In this document: positions 32,896-47,100 of the stretch, one piece after another
Layout: every line of letters starts with the position of its first letter
Numbering within the stretch: the stretch's first letter is position 1
Translations under genes and position numbers: made by a program
Notes under the pieces: generated by a model
What the model saw: only the letters and a program-made list of their open reading frames with translations
The model's database searches: none
What the model was told of the DNA's origin: nothing
Assembly (NCBI GenBank): GCA_013180625.2
Contig: SNVD02003451.1
Location: forward strand, 1-64,000
Direction: 5' to 3'
DNA: 64,000 nt
Source of the DNA: Boswellia sacra
Taxonomy: Eukaryota > Streptophyta > Magnoliopsida > Sapindales > Burseraceae

Positions 32896-35800
32896 TTATG
32901 AGCCATAGGGAGCTGAGGTTGGTACCTTCCACGATCCAGAACCCTCGTGAGTACCAGACTGTTTATTAGACAATCGTCGCTTGTAACGTTTAAGAACAGA
33001 TGCCAGATTCTCTTTTCCCTTTGGAAAAGCCACATCACCTGCAGCAGTGCCTGTTCGACCTTTCCGACAAGATATAGCAGTCTCCACATCCTTGATGATG
33101 TCCAGAAGCATTGCCCCAGTTGTGCATTTCCCTCGTCCTGGTTTCGCTGTAGGAGGCAACATACCATTTGATATAGGTGGACTCGACCTTTGCTGATTCA
33201 CGGCAGGGATTTGAAGGCAAAAGCAAGCAGACATTGGAGAACGAGGTCTTGAAAACGCCAGATCTATAACACCCTGTGAATCAAGAAACATCATTGTCAA
33301 ATAAAGAAGTTGCAAAGACTACCTAAAATTGCTATCAACTTGTTGAAATATCAGTGACATCAGACTGAAATTCATCATAGCAGATTATCCCAAACGGAAC
33401 AGTAAATGAATGAAAAATACACCTCTAAACATTAACATAATATAATTTGTTGCCGTTTAGTTAACTAGTGTCCAAAACAATACCCTATGTCCTCGCAAAA
33501 AAAGCAGTGATCACTTCATCTAAGTACTACTTTACGTTAGATGCATAGGGAAGGCTTTACAAAAATACCTGAAGGCGATTTAATACGTAAGTGTATTTTC
33601 CCCACAGCTCAGGCCGGCTTTCCATGAGTGACAGACCAAGAATCCGGTGAATGCACCAGACCCCAAAGCTTATTATCAAATCCACTCTCCATATACAGCC
33701 ATCTCCGCAGTGAGGAACTGAGGAAACCAAAAAGTTGGAAAAGCTTGCATCATCATTCTTTGGTATGGAGCCAAACTTCCTTTCAGGTGACAAATAATGA
33801 GATTCACCCATGTGACCCTCTCTAGTTTTAGTTTCGACTTCATAAAGAAACTTTTCCCTCGCAGCCACCCTATCAATTAAATCCTCATCAGCTCCATCAT
33901 TTGCTCTAAACAACCACTCAGATCCTTCCAATTTCAAAAGCTTAACAATACAATGTCTAAAAGACTGAAGAAGCTTGGCCTCTGAATCTACAACAGATAC
34001 AGCATCTTGGGGAGTTGTATTTGCCCTATTTCCAAGTCCTTCACCAGAAGTCCGGCTTCTATCAGCTACACCAAACTGCTCAAAAGGCTGTCGAGACCAA
34101 AGGGATCCAGTATTGGAACTTGAATTTAACTGCACAGGAAAAGGATCCCTATAAACATTCGATGGGGAGAGCTCATCAAATGCCAAAGGAGCTCCTGCCC
34201 TGGATCCAGGATTCGAATACAGCGAAGGTTCATAACTTGTCCTCCCAGCAGATGATTTATATCCAATTGAGCCGTCCCACTGAGTACCCTTATTCATCAT
34301 ATACTGCTCCCGGAGGGGAACAGAGAGACCTGATATGTCAGGCAAGCTATGGTATTTCTTTGCATTTGCTGACATACTATCAACAGGTCCAGACGAGGAA
34401 ACATCATAATATGACCTTTCAGATTGTAATGGGTTATTTCTTGACACTGCAAAAGACTGGAATCCAGAGGCCTGAACAGAGCTTGTCCCATTTTGCAATT
34501 TCTGCCCAAGAGCAAAAGAAACTGGGTCAATGAACTTTGTAGAGCTCAAGGAGGGAGATTTGGGGGCTGGTGACTCCCTTTGACCATTCAAGTAATCAGA
34601 ACTTCTGTCTCTAGCAATTCGACTGAGATGTCCAATTTCAGAACCATGAATTGTTGCAGGCTGATAATTCCACGCATCAGAAGATGATGTAGTGCGCAAA
34701 CTAGAGTACCGCCTCTCACTAGAGTCTTCCGATGCAATTCGCAAACTAGAGTACCGCCTCTCACTAGAGTCTTCCGATGCAATGCGCAAACTAGAGTACC
34801 TTCTCTCGCCAGAGTCTTCTGATGGAATGCGCAAACTAGAGTACCTCCTCTCACCAGTGTCATGAAGACTGCGGCTGGAATTCTGAACATATGCATCTAA
34901 CAACTGCATGTGGTTAGACCACAACGACGAATTTCCTCTTTGAACTCCATAAGTTGAATCAACAGTATTTTGCACCCTCTGCTGCTTGGGAGAGTCGTAT
35001 AAACCTGAATTTAACATAGAATCAGAACCCCTTCCTCCCGCAGATTGGAAATAACCACTGAATTCGTTTACAGAAGCATCGATCTTCAATGTTGAGACAG
35101 GCTTTGAATCAACTCCTAACAATACATCCAGTTTCTTATCCTTGGCATCTTTGGTCATTTGTCCATGGAAGTCAAATATCTGTCCCCAAAACTCATCAAG
35201 AGTTGAAGCTAATTGACGCCTTGCAGCACGCCCCAATCCCACTAATCTTGAAAGACTTCCAGGACCATTCCCACTCTCATCACTTTTCCCACTGAGACTC
35301 CTCAATGAACTTGGACCATCCGATGTGAAAGATGAGGTACTCTCAGGCATTTCTTTGGACGTTTCCTCAGCCTCCCAAGCATCTCCTTCATCATCATTCT
35401 TTTCAGTATGTAAATCACCCTCCACACCCACTGTTTTCTCTATCGGTGCCATGGATTCAACCTTCTTGGTCTTTGTGCCCACCAAATCATTATCATTGAC
35501 CACATTCAAAGATGTCAATGAACCAGCAGTGGGTTCTGATTCCTCTTGATGACAAATTGCAGGCCTAGTAAATGTAACATTAGAACGGTGTTCCGCGATG
35601 GTACCCAAATGAAGTTCCTGATCAGATTCAATGATTGTGTCAGGCAAATCAAGTTCCAAATTTGCTTGAGATATATCTGATTGACTTTCAATGGACTTTC
35701 CCACTTCTGGAATTGATTCCTGCCTCTGGACAGGTTCCTCTGAAAGATATCTGGTTTCACTTATATCATTTTCCTCCCTATCAATCTCAGTAAAGGACCC

Positions 35801-38800
35801 CGGTACTTTTTGCATATCCCTGTTCAACATCTGAGCATCATTTCTGGAACTTGCAGATTTTAGTGGGGTGGCCGCTAGCCAAAGCATTAAACAAAGTGAT
35901 GCACAAGCAGTGATGAGAAGGACAAGAAAAGGTACAGACGTACTACTCCCTGTGTTCCACCACAAATTACCTACCCAATCACTATTACCAAATATCATTT
36001 CTACCACAAACATAAGCTTTAAGCCTAGCATCCCCACAAATGTTATCAGCACTAAGAACTCCAGAAGCGGCGAAGTTTTGTGGACACCCATTATTGGTCC
36101 AGATGAGGCAACCCTAAAAAGCGGGATCACAGAAGATGGAAGCAGCAGAGCTACCATAACCTGTGTGAATATGAGAAGCTGAAATATTCCCTCAGCTCCT
36201 GAAGTCCAAACACAGTAGAGGGCAGGGACTATGCTGATGATTCTAATTGTAGCCCGATGAAGCCAACCAGGTATGTCCAGTTTGAGGAAATCGTGTAAGA
36301 CTACTTGTCCACCAAGATTCCAAGTTATCGCGGTGATTTGATTAGACAAAAATAGAACTAGTAGGAAGGCAAAGGGGGCTACTGGACTCCTAAAAACCTG
36401 TATTTCACCATTTTAGAAACAGAAGATTTGATCAGTATGCATCAAAATGATAACTTTGATCCAGAAACTGCAGTGCATGCAACTTGAAAGTCATCAAGAC
36501 CAATTTTGTATGACAAGAAGGGGGAAAAGAAAAGACAGAGAAGGAAAATAACCTGTTCCATTAGAGACAAGGCATCCTGAAAAGTAAGCAAAACAGGACC
36601 AGTACTGTGGAACACATTTGCTGCTGAGTTCATCAGCACAAAATTCACCAGATAAATGCCACTGAAGATGCATACAATGGCCAAAAAGTGATCGTAACAC
36701 ACGGCACCTTTGGAGGTGTTAATCTGCCCCTGATGTTGCTGCAAGAACAAAGAAACCAACAATTATAGAGACTTGAAAGAATAAACATGAACCCAGTTAC
36801 AGTTCAAGGGTAATGTCAAAAGAAAGAAGATAAGTTTCAAGACCCCGTATAAGAGGTTAACAGATAAAGCATCAACATGACTCAGTATAGTAGAAGCAAC
36901 AACACATTCACACGGAATGCTAATAAAGATCATCGTCACCAAAAAAAAAAATATGCAAAGGAAAGCAACCATAGTAAAAATTCAGGAAAGCTCATGATTA
37001 AAGATTAAGACAATTTTTCAAACACCAATGAGATGAGATAAGCTAGTGAAACCAAAGTCACGTGGAATTACAATGTTTTATTCAACAAAGCCCAGAAGAA
37101 GAAACAGACAGTGATTCGCTACAAAGACATCAGTAAGCAACAGCAATTAGGTAATATAATAATTAATAATCCTAGTGCTATTCACAAACTCATCATTGAA
37201 GAAGCAAGGAAGATAGAAACTGAAAACCAAACCATGTTTCTTTCACTATTTTTGTTTTTTCCAAATAAGCAATCATAGAATTCACATTTATTATAAAACA
37301 GAGGTGAAGTTTCAGAAGTGGACCAGCCAAAAAACCCCAAGTGCAAGTAATCACTCTATAAAACAATTGTAGAAAAAATCTCTCTGTACAACTAAATTGT
37401 TCCAATGCAGCAGAGGCATCGCATGCAACATCTCACAAAGATTCTAAATTGACTATTGAAATTACCAGAAAAAACCCCTAACTGCCGACTTGGATCTTGT
37501 ACTAGAATACATTTGAGTGCCAAATGTCCAACAACCACAACCTTGCTCCATACAAACTTGATGTGCTCTAAGATCTATTAACATAATGGAAAGACCTCCA
37601 CACAAGGTCAGCAATTTGCCGACAACATCAACCATATCCCACTTTTTCAGTTGAGCAAAACCACAACCAAAGTTATATCTATAGCCACAACTCACCCAGT
37701 AAGCCAAAACCCTCTTGCCAGGGATCAGAAACAAATAACCTATCAAGCCGACACTGGATCAAAATCATAACATCACATAGAACAAAGACCATGACAAACA
37801 GCAGTCACTAACAAAAAAAGCATAGCAGCAGTAAACCAGATGGTAGCCTCCACAGAGAGCAGTTCCAAAATCCAAAGTCAAAGTGCAAACATAGATAGTC
37901 CTATGAAAATGTGCGGTCCAAGATCATTTATAGTAACACCAACTGTGGAAAGACCAAACATGGCTAAAATGCACAGCCAACAGAGTTCAAGACTGCAGAT
38001 TCAATACCATAGACATGATAAGCAGCACGCATAGAAGGGAGAGGAAAGTACCTGAATGATAGAAGAATGGACATAAAAATTGTGAGGCATAATATTTGCT
38101 CCGAGAAGACTCATAAGGGTTAAGGCACTCTCGCCACTCAACTTTGTTAGCATCCCATTCATAGAAAGTGGAATTTCCGGTTGACTTATTATGAGCACTC
38201 CAAGAACATAAGAAAGGAATACAACACCTGCAATGCATATCCACAGGAACTTTGCCCTGTAGTTTTCCTGAAAATTCAACAATGATTAGTTATCAACTAA
38301 ATTGCTAGAGTGAGATTGTAGAAGAACACAGACTTACCAAGAGCCCAGCAAAAAGTGGAAATAAAACAGCATCAGCAGCTGCCAAAAAAAGGCCAGTGGA
38401 CAAGTCCACTCCCACCAACAGATTAAGACCATGCGCAATGCCCAGAACCTTTGTGGGGGAAGCAAGATTAGATGTTAGTAATAAGTGTAAGGACTATATG
38501 AAAAGAAAATCACAAATTCCATTAAAATAAGAATCAGAAAACTACCATAGTAAGATCTAGCAAAATCACAGAAAACTCTGTTTGAACTCCTAAGAGTACA
38601 CATGTGAACTTGTCATACTCGCTGCTGCAGATCTATTGTAATCACAAAGAAAAAAAAAAGGAAATATTTATTAAAATGTAATGACATGAAATGTAAGAGA
38701 AAGAGAGTATCATTAATTAACCACCCCACCCTATAAACAGATGCCATTGGGCGACATAAGGTTGCTGCCCAGCAAACTAGGTCAAACTTGATGAATTAAC

Positions 38801-39103
38801 AATAAAAAAACCACTACAGCATTAGCAGAATCACAGACAAAAAGAAAAGAATACCTGAGCAAGATCTCTTCCAGTGACAACACCAATACGAGCTGAGAGG
38901 TATTGACACAGAATCGCAGCAAAATTGAAAACCAACATTATTGCTACCAGATCAAAACCAAAATGTGCACCTCCTTCAACAGTTGCTGCCCACTTTCCAG
39001 GGTCGACATATCCAACTGAAATCAGAAGCACAGGTAGGAGAGCTGGAAGTAGCCGATTAAGAACACCTGACTTTTGGTTAGTATTCACAATCTCAGCTTC
39101 CAT
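32896..39103 (-). CDS. EIN2: EIN2, NRAMP-like ethylene signalling protein
   Basis: Seven coding exons (minus): 39103-38855, 38632-38546, 38448-38338, 38267-38052, 36738-36553, 36397-33569 and 33273-32896. All have GT-AG borders and keep frame, giving 1351 codons (Arabidopsis about 1294). The start is MEAEIVN. The first ~460 residues form the NRAMP-like membrane domain ([47 protein letters not shown]) in the ER membrane. The rest is the cytosolic C-terminal region that CTR1 phosphorylates. On ethylene perception it is cleaved and moves to the nucleus to act through EIN3/EIL. Conserved landmarks are [12 protein letters not shown] near residue 645, [11 protein letters not shown], and a basic nuclear signal [11 protein letters not shown] near the end. 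It is odd in having four tandem 14-residue copies of an ERRYSSLR unit near residues 800-855. Confidence 0.95.
34692..34862 (-). repeat. 42-bp coding tandem repeat (4 units) in EIN2
   Basis: The unit encodes [14 protein letters not shown]. Four copies follow each other, the last running into the normal downstream sequence (TTSSSDAW). The two middle copies are almost identical at DNA level. Arabidopsis EIN2 has one [21 protein letters not shown] unit, as I remember it, so this is an in-frame expansion. Confidence 0.85.
36739..38051 (-). other. Long intron 5 of EIN2
   Basis: The donor CATTCAG|GTACTTT and acceptor TTCTTGCAG|CAACAT define 1313 bp. The small open frames within it have no recognisable family. 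Confidence 0.85.
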
Positions 39104-40585
39104 GTTATTACTCGGTACGTCAAACAAAGTGTGAGCTCCAGTGCCGTATGACAGTTATAACGTACTTCCAAGCAATATAAGAACCAATAAATTGTATGCC
39201 AATTTAAACAAATTACATGGCTGCTTGTTGCCAATATATCATGCGAGGATACCACCCTTGCAGATCACTCATCCAAATATCAGAAACTCCTTCAATTAAA
39301 CATATCAACCAACATGAGGCCAGATCCAAATCTAGCGTCTTTGAAGCACATTAGTTGTAAGGTAACATGCATCCAACAGCATCCCAACGATGCAGGACTT
39401 ACAAATGATATTGTACAGATCAAGTTCAGCAGCTTCTCTTCATAACATAATTACCACCAAGGTGATCACAACATAACCAAAATCCAATAGTAACTACATA
39501 ACCAAAATCCAATAGTAACTCTGATCATCCAATTACAAATCAAAAGTTGGCAGACAAATCCACGTATATGCTACAACCACGTCACTTTGACATCCCAACA
39601 AATTTTCTTCTCATCTCCCAACCATGTCTGGCAGAACCATCTGATGTAAAAATTTCAGCCAGTAAATTACAGTACAATTACAAAACTTGCAACTGTAATC
39701 CAAGATACAGTCTTCAAATAGTTCAAGCTGATTCCCACTCGATCCCAACCTTCATGTGGAATCCAGATTCAAGGAAAGACAAGCTTAGCGCTGAACAAAA
39801 ACATCAAATATATAAAGTTAAAAAAAAAAAAAAAAGGCCTAATCGTCAACAATTTCCATACAATATTCAGGATGTAATAATTGGTATAACAAGAACAAGA
39901 TATCATCACCTCACACAAGCTAAAAACAATACGTATAGTGAATCAGGTTGACTTGGTCTTAATTGAATGTAAACACACCATGGTCAAACAAACAAACAAA
40001 CTAAAAGTTTTTAATCATTTAATAGTAATTCACTAAAGATGCTTGCTAAGTATAAAACCAATCCCAAGGGCTAACGCAAATTCATTATCACATCCGATAC
40101 AATGACAATCACAAGTACAATAATCTGATAACAAATCAAAATCTTAAACCCACAAGCAGCAACAAAAACACCAACCCAACTCAGAGCTCACGTCAGATCT
40201 TCCCACAAAATCAGAGAAACAACCCAAAGCGTATCAAAATATATCAATACAACAAAAACCCTAATTCCAAAACAAACCCAGAAGAGAAAAATACATTAAT
40301 AAAACGAGGGGAAAAAAAACGAGGATTATATTAACATCCAATAACAAAACCCCGAATGGCAAAACAATAGAAATGATCAGCCATGATCTGAATCACGTGG
40401 AAAACGAAGAAACCCAGAAACCATGACGCACAAATCTCGAGGTGGATTCTAACACTGAAAACAATTAACCCCAAAAGAAGGGAAAAAAAAAAAAGATGTG
40501 TATTGTATTGATTAGGGTTTTCAGAAAAGAACAAATAAATAAATAAAAATGTTAAGTTATTTATTTAAAAAAAAAAAAGGTTTAC
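39104..40585 (-). other. EIN2 5'UTR intron and adjoining untranslated sequence
   Basis: A donor on the minus strand, CACTAAG|GTAAACC (exon edge 40586), fits a leader exon spliced toward the coding exon. I could not fix the acceptor between 39104 and about 39200. A 134-codon open frame on the other strand (39547-39951) has no family features. Confidence 0.5.
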
Positions 40586-41110
40586 CTTAGTGAGTGTATT
40601 TGTGTGTAAAAACAACAGAGTCCCTGTCTCCCCCTTTTCTAAGCTCAGCTTTGGGTTGTCCTCTGGAATCTATATCCTATCTGATAGAGAGTATACAAGT
40701 AGATCTTTAGCAGGATCGGCTTTTAAGAGGGGGCAGGCAGAGAGAGAGAGAGAGAGAGAGAAAGAAGTTAATACAAATCTGTACAGATAGATAGGAAGAT
40801 AGATAGATATATGATAAGAGAGGAGAGAGAAAGCTTTATTAGTTTCCTGAGAAAGAAAGTTAAAAGAGAAACTAGAACAAGTATAGTTTTGGTATATTTT
40901 AGGGAGCTGAAACTGGGGGGACTGCCTGGGTATGCACGGAGAGAGAGAGAGAAGACTGAAACTCTCGAGTGAGGAAAAGTTTCACATCAAATTAGAGGAG
41001 TTAAAAGCTAGAAAGATCTAAAAGACAGTTAGCGTTTTCTCTACTTTTTCATTTATAGCTCAGACCAACTCTCTCTCTTTCCTGCTTCTCTCTCTCTCTC
41101 TCTCTCTATT
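40586..41110 (-). promoter_or_regulatory. EIN2 leader exon and proximal promoter with GA/CT microsatellites
   Basis: The leader exon upstream of the donor at 40586 is purine/pyrimidine-skewed. (GA)n lies at about 40738-40762 and 40940-40953, and (CT)n at about 41087-41107. GA/CT tracts in plant leaders bind BPC/GAGA-binding factors. I did not find a clear TATA box. Confidence 0.45.
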
Positions 41111-44100
41111 CTATTCTATTGACGGGTCACACCTCAAGTGACTCCATTACTGGCTTTAGCTTTATTGGATAATCACATCCTCATCCTCATCTTCATCGTA
41201 ATTTTCTTTTGCAGTAAGCCCATTCACCTCCCTTATTTTTTTCAAACTTATCACTCAAGCCCATCAGTTTGAAAATGAACGCTACAAACACACCTACTGT
41301 TTTATTAATGTAATGCTATTTTATTCGTCCAAAAAATCCCCTCAGTTTGTCAAAGTGTTATTTAGGTATCATGATTTTAAAAAAAAAATTCCTTTAATTG
41401 TGTATTTGTCTATTTTCAATTGAACAAAATAGTATAATTAATTAGTAATAAGAAATTATAAGTATTAGGTTTAGTGATAAGTAGTCCTTAACCCATCATT
41501 GAGGTTAAGAACTCTAATCTCATTAGGCTCACCTATTCGAAACATATACATCTCACATAATTTTTGGCTATATCTTATGTGTTTTTTAATTATCAAGCTT
41601 GTAATATATAGACAGAACCCCTAGTTTAAGAACTCTAGAAAAAAGAAAAAGAAGTTTAAGAACTCTAGAAAAAAGAAAAAAATAAGGGAAGTTCTGCGCG
41701 ACTGTTTTTAACGTATGGGGTTTCGATGACATTTTTGAAAATAGTACGGAGTTCATAACAGTTACTCTTTATTTTTTAATATTTGTGTGCCTGTCCCCTC
41801 TACTCTTTATCTAGACATGTGAGTTCACACATGGATACAATTACATTAATTAGACTTCCTTTTCTCACTCTTCTGTTTCTTCTTCTTCTTTTTTTTTTTT
41901 TTTTTTTTTTTCTAACTCGATGACAACATCAACTTTCCTCCCAAAATGGGTCTAAAATTAAACATTTCCGCGAATTTTGAAATTAAAGAGAAATCTGTTG
42001 AAAATTGTCCGATTATAATAACCGTCATCTTCATTTATCTTGATTTATAATATACAGCGTTGACATGGATGTTTTTTTTAAGTATCGTCATAACAAAAAT
42101 AAATTCTTTTTAGATTAGATTAATTTTAGAGAATATCAATGATTCAATTATGTTTAATTTATGATTATTTATCAATAATTTTACATAAATAACTAATTTT
42201 TATAATTTAATCTAATCAATCTGATTTAATACAAAATCTTCACTTCATTTATTACAAATTTTTTATTTTTTATTTTATTTTTATCTCTTTATTAAATTTA
42301 TATCATGTCAGATTATATAATTAAGTTATATAATTTGATCGTGTATATAATATTACTATTTATTTACTTGATAAATAATTATCTATGATATATAAAATAG
42401 CATAAATTTTGTACAAGTTGTGAAGCTTCTTCATGCGCAGGCATCACAAAAACAAGAGTCCATTTAGTCAACCATCTAATAACTCATAAATCAAATGCAT
42501 GTATAATTTTCTTTTAAAACATTTGATTAATAAAATTACTCATAAAAATGACAAGAATTGAATACGAGTATATATATATATATATTTCACAAATTAAACA
42601 TGAAAACATGTAATTGAATATAGAGGAATGTGTCCAAATATTGCAATTCAGAGAAGTCATGACTTGTGAGTTGTGCGGATCTTTATCATATGGGCACTAA
42701 TTGCTTAGATGTTTTGTAGTGGAGTGGATGATTAAACTATTTAAATTTTAAACAATGATTTTGGATCAATCATGGTATTTATTCTTCGTGCCTTTTACCA
42801 TCATAAAAAGAAAAAGAGGGAAAAAAAAAAGAAGCTAAAACAGAAAACTTGAACTAGTGGGGTAGACGACAAAAGCCACAATAGCAACTTCTAAGGTATT
42901 CAAGTGAATTTTAGCCATTCATTTTTACCAAGTTGTGCGCATGGGTTAACTTGTCGTTTTATAGCACAGGAAGCTTGCTAGACTTTAGTGTTATCATGAA
43001 ATTTTCTTCCAAAATTTGGAAAACGGTCACCAATCACATTATCCTAGAACCAGCTCCAAGCCAAAAACTCCGAAAAACAGTTTTCTTCTAGCCTCACTGT
43101 CACTGGTGAATAAATTAAACAGAAAAGAAAATCATCGATCTGTCTTAATTATCAGATTTCGTATAAATTTAATATCATATAAAAAGTATGATGATTTACA
43201 AAATTTCTTAATTCAAATAAACCCTTTACTATATCATATATAGATAAGAGTTGTGTATTACCAACATACTTGGATTGATTCTTGATGTCAATCCTATAAG
43301 GATTAGTTAACAATTAGCAATAGTAATATTTGGTTTAAAAAATGAGGTTAATAGGACACAAAGTATCTGACGTGCAACTTTTTTGACTTGTGAAAATAGC
43401 AACAAATTTAGATTTAGAATTTGGGATTAGGAACAAGGAGAGCAGTTAATGACACTTGGCCCCATGAGCCAGGCATGACACGTGGGCTTTGATTCCTCTG
43501 TGGCATGGGAGTTTCCACAATAATCTATAATTGCAATTTACTACTTTTCTCCATGCCAATTTTATTACAGGAAATGAGAAAGGTTATCAACGATCAGTGA
43601 ATCGAAAGAAGGAAACCTTCCTTCATGTTTCTCAGAAGAATGTCAAATTCGATGCTTAGTCGGAATTGAAGACGCTCGAGTTTCTATGTTCTTAACGCAT
43701 CCATTCAATTAGAGTGCATTAAACCTCGATTATCTTGACTGTATTGGTTGTCAAAGTGTCTAATCGATTGTAGAAAGTGTTAAACAAACGTGCAAAGGAG
43801 TTATGTGTAATCTAATTAGTTGAGACATATCCATAACTTTATCTTGGCGAAGTTAGATTGAAATAATACCACGTGAACCAAAATGAATAGTGTAAATCCA
43901 ATAATTTTGAAGAACAATAATATAGGGTAATGTGGTGGTGCCCTATAAACAACCTACGCAACTGACATCTAAGTACTTAAATTCTACCTTTGGAAGACCC
44001 CCAATTGACTCCTTTGTTGTTGATGGTTCCATTTTGTAGATGGTCATAAACCTAAAAATATCTTAAACTGAAATTTTGATTCACATCTTAATTAATATCC

Positions 44101-47100
44101 TAAAAATAACACGAGTATTCAAATTCGACCTTAGAGCTACCCAACAGCTGGGACTTTTAATGTTGATAAAACTTTTCCTATATGTATGTTTCATTGTCGA
44201 GTTACTTGTATATATATTGTTTTCCAAAAAATAAATTGAATAAGTTTTGAGACACTTCAGAGATTTGTAATTATTATATTTACTAAAATGCTTGTCTGAT
44301 TTTTTTAATAATTTTTACTAAATTAAAAATACTATTCTCATAAAGTCTTTTTTATACTTTTAGAATAATGTTTAGCAATTAAAAATTACCAATGGGTTCA
44401 TTTTAACGATTGAAAGTTTGGTTGATGTTTCTAAAATTAGTCCAAACAAAATTGAAACTAAAAAATAGAAAATAAATCTACTATTTTTAAGATTAGAAAA
44501 ATGCATAGTAGATATTCTTAAAGCATTATTTAGAAAACAAAAAGTATATAAATGTTTATGGAGAATATTTTTCAAGAAAAAATAAAAATAAAAAACATAT
44601 AGTAAAAATTTACCTAGTCTTTATTAAAAATTATTCTAAAAAGAATATGAAAAAAACGAGGACTTTAATGTATAAAACATTCATCTCTTCTTAAAATATT
44701 TTCCAATAACGGTTTAAGAAAAGCAGCTACCGAGGAAGTTTTCCTCATTTCAATATTAAATATTATAAACTTTGTAATAAGCTTTAGCATGCAAATAGAT
44801 TCATGCATGCATCAACTCGATCGTTATTAACATGTGATAAAGGAATAAAATAAGTTAACAAATTTTTATTTTTATAAATACAATAATATTATGTTTATTT
44901 ATATATATAATCTCTCTCTTCTTCTCACATGGTTGATCTAGTGGTCGACAATTCTATGCATCAACCTCCGAACTTCTTTCTGCGAGTCTTATCTTCACAT
45001 TACTTTCATTTACTTTAAATAGAATTCAATATTTTAATATTCATCAATCGGAGCAAGAATGCCCTAGCCAGCACCAAATTAAACGAACATGTTCAATGTA
45101 CTTGGCCCCCATCAAATTGAAATTGTTCTTCATCGAGTAATTATTGATTTAATTAATTATCTTGTTGAGGTACTTAATTATTTAATTATTGAAATTATTA
45201 AACAATCATTTCTCTATCTCTCTTTGGCAGTTAAAAGTTTCAGTTAAAGTAGACAAATCCCATAAAATATTTTATACAATTAAACAACATGGTTCAGATC
45301 ACCAAGTTGCCAAGAATCTAGTTTCTCTACTTTTAACTTCTTTACTAGATTGAGATTTTTGGGGCTTCGTAATTTCATCAATTTTAATTTCTTCCATCAA
45401 TTTATTCAGAATTATTTGGTTCATTGCATCTTATTTACATTGCTCGAACTTGTATATTATTTGGTTCATTGTAAACTTGTTCACAAGGAGTCATTCCTTA
45501 CGTATATCATCAACATCTTGATGACTTTTATTGAGTTATATTAGCCAGCTTGGGGTTGCTATTACTATAAAAATAACCAACCTCTGCTTTGCTATCGATA
45601 AAATCAACTTTAAAAAAAGTAGGAAGGTGTTTGACAAATTAAATTTTAAAAATTGCTTTACTTTTCAAAAGCAAGATAAAAATGTTTCGAATTGCTATAG
45701 TTGTAGCTTTTATACATACAAATGACCAAAACGAGCATATACATTAATTCTTTGTAATATTTAATTATTAATATTTTGTAATCAATTCTTTTTTATAATT
45801 GTTTTCAACAATATCTACATAAATTATTTAAATAATATTTCATAACAAGTTCTTTTTCCTTTTTTTAAACTATTTCCAACAAATTCTATATAAATTATCT
45901 ACAATAATATTTTATAATTAATTCTATATATAAATCATTTACAATAATATTTTAAATCAAAAAATAATTTAAAATTAATATTATAATATAAAAATATATT
46001 TATTTATTTATGAAATAATTTATATTTTATACACACATATTAGCATAACATGAACTTTGATTCAATATATATTTTAATTAAAAATATAAATATATATTCA
46101 GACATGCAATAAATTAAAAAATACTTTAAAATATTATATTCATTAAATAATTATTCAATTAAATAAAATATTATGAAATTCTAAAATAATTTTAAAAATA
46201 AAAAATAATGAAAATAAATAAAATTTATAAAAAATTTTGTGAAAACAAGTCAATAAATATTCATAATTTTTTTCTTATTATTTAAGTATAATTAAAAAAA
46301 AAAACTTTAACAACAAGGATAATTTTATATTTTTATTTTTCTAGTAAGGATACTTTGCACTCTTTACATTTCAAAAGCAGAAGCAAGTTTCTAAAAGTAG
46401 TTAATCCCCTGCTTTTGAGGTCCTTTATAAAACGTGATTCTTTTTTTTTTTTTTTTTGCAGTAGCTTATTTTTTAAGTAGGTTGAGAAGTAACCCCAAAC
46501 ACCTTAGATTGTTGTTGTTGAAAAAATATTTTTTTTTAGCAATAGCAACTCCAAACTGGCCCATAATTGGTTTGATATTACGTGGAAATCATAATGATTA
46601 TATATATATCTTTGTGTGTGTGTTTGATATTGGAAATTAAATAATAAATACCAATTAAAAAACACATCTACCCTTATATATATAATCAAATAATTTTTAT
46701 TTTTATTTTCTTGATAAAACTATATTGATGTGGCATGTTTTAGGAATAGTTATTATAGAATATTGTCTATATGTTTTGGTTTAGTATTTATATGATTTAT
46801 GAAAGTCGATAATTTTATTTTATCAATTATTGAAGGTTGATTTAGATGTTTATTTGCTTTCTTTAAAGTTATTTTAGGTAGTGACGAACCAATACATTTT
46901 CTTTAGAGGGGCATCACGTTGTCTAGAATTTGAGTAGCTAAATATTGTAACAAGATTTAATCATATTTAAAATAATTTTGATATAAATTAAAAATTAGAT
47001 AATTTTTTCATTTTCAAATATATATAAGAGTAAATTAATATATTATAGTTTCAAGAAAAAAATTTTTATAGCATATGTAAAAGTTTTAGAGTCTTTTGAT

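Noticed and set aside
34015..34533. 172-codon plus-strand frame
   Set aside because: It is antisense to EIN2 exon 6 and reflects the codon bias of the true gene on the other strand.
39104..39127. An upstream extension of EIN2 (FDVPSNN before MEAEIV)
   Set aside because: It would need a TTG start. The ATG at 39101-39103 gives the conserved EIN2 N-terminus.
39547..39951. 134-codon plus-strand frame near the EIN2 leader
   Set aside because: It is antisense to the EIN2 5' intron, includes a poly-lysine tract from poly-A and shows no domain.
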